Below, piece by piece: positions 63,883-64,000 of a stretch of DNA of 64,000 nucleotides. The position numbers and the translations under genes are program-made. How positions within the stretch are numbered: the first letter of the stretch is position 1; each line of letters starts with the position of its first letter. The stretch is from Rhodococcus tibetensis. Its GTDB lineage: Bacteria > Actinomycetota > Actinomycetes > Mycobacteriales > Mycobacteriaceae. The notes under the pieces were generated by a model, which was not told where the DNA came from, searched no databases, and was given only the letters and a program-made list of their open reading frames with translations. The stretch spans positions 481,514-545,513 of the forward strand of contig NZ_JANFQF010000001.1 of assembly GCF_024438035.1 (NCBI RefSeq). The letters run 5' to 3'.

Positions 63883-64000
63883 TAGTGTCCCGCGTCAGAA
63901 ATTCGTGCGATATATTTGGCCAGGGAATCGAGGATCTCCTCGGCGGTCTTGTGCCAGACGAACGGCTTCGGGTCGTCGTTCCAGGTCTTGATCCAGTTGC
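63882..64000 (-). CDS. IS630-family transposase, C-terminal part, truncated by window
   Basis: The minus strand reads NWIKTWNDDPKPFVWHKTAE, then EILDSLAKYIARISDAGH and stop at 63882. This is the normal C-terminus of IS630-type DDE transposases in actinobacteria. The rest lies beyond the window. Confidence 0.93.
   Translation of the reverse strand, partial: NWIKTWNDDPKPFVWHKTAEEILDSLAKYIARISDAGH
63883..64000. mobile_element. IS630-family insertion sequence, left end
   Basis: The element begins at a TA (63883-63884), the target duplicated by IS630 elements, inside the DUF1684 gene. The inner sequence starts GTGTCCCGCG. The right end is outside the window. Confidence 0.8.

Overview
The window is high-GC actinobacterial chromosome, most likely Rhodococcus or a close mycolic-acid-forming relative. 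The evidence is protein-level resemblance, from memory, to mycobacterial genes (EchA6, CtpE, the Rv0909 and Rv0910 families, DevR/DevS, FprA, MetZ, PurT, LigD), frequent GTG starts with ATGA or GTGA gene overlaps, and an actinobacterial Cys-rich leader peptide. Nothing in it reads as phage or plasmid. The only certain mobile DNA is an IS630-type element entering at the right edge.

Layout. 1-5.9 kb: a flavin monooxygenase cut by the window edge (minus), then echA6, a metallo-beta-lactamase-fold hydrolase, the P-type ATPase ctpE and an Rv0909-type antitoxin. 5.9-15.5 kb: a CPA1 Na+/H+ antiporter, a lipoprotein lipase, a YjbR protein, then a tightly overlapping LytS/LytTR two-component system with two sodium:solute symporters (one ActP-like), each paired with a small membrane protein. 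15.5-18.9 kb: the Rv0910-type partner of the antitoxin, the NHEJ ligase LigD and a Val-Pro-Pro repeat protein. 19.1-24.5 kb: an OmpR-type two-component system, a DUF4173 membrane protein, a 13E12-type HNH protein whose frame has lost its natural end, and a broken membrane-protein gene. 24.5-30.4 kb: tRNA-Arg(CCU), an IdeR-box-linked small gene, an APC permease, an M23 peptidase, a GCS2-family ligase and an SRPBCC protein. 30.4-37.1 kb: a hypoxia/NO-type cluster of flavohemoglobin, two tandem universal stress proteins, an F420-type oxidoreductase, devR and a convergent devS. 37-50 kb: mostly housekeeping genes (thyA-folA, cobF, an Fpg/Nei glycosylase, purT, fprA, a rhodanese, metZ, a NagD-type phosphatase, a TSUP exporter).

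51.1-64 kb is the most distinctive part. One strong promoter leads into a SAM-I-clan riboswitch, then a 24-residue Cys-containing leader peptide, then a set of mutually exclusive hairpins, and then about 12 kb of closely packed genes. These are an amino-acid-type ABC transporter, a GNAT acetyltransferase, three luciferase-like flavin monooxygenases, a peptide-type ABC transporter and a DUF1684 protein. The set looks like an import-acetylate-oxidise route for an organosulfur compound, plausibly an S-substituted cysteine, switched on when both SAM and cysteine are scarce. Two lesions affect it here: a one-base G-tract frameshift in the ABC signature motif of the double ATPase, and an IS630 insertion in DUF1684.

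Smaller signals include three related palindromic intergenic repeats, a triple 19-bp tandem repeat at the 3' end of a cupin gene, one good and one weaker IdeR-like box, and PhoP-type direct repeats ahead of the OmpR-type system. Start sites were chosen by Shine-Dalgarno spacing and overlap with the upstream stop. Family names rest on motif recognition by eye, not on database searches.
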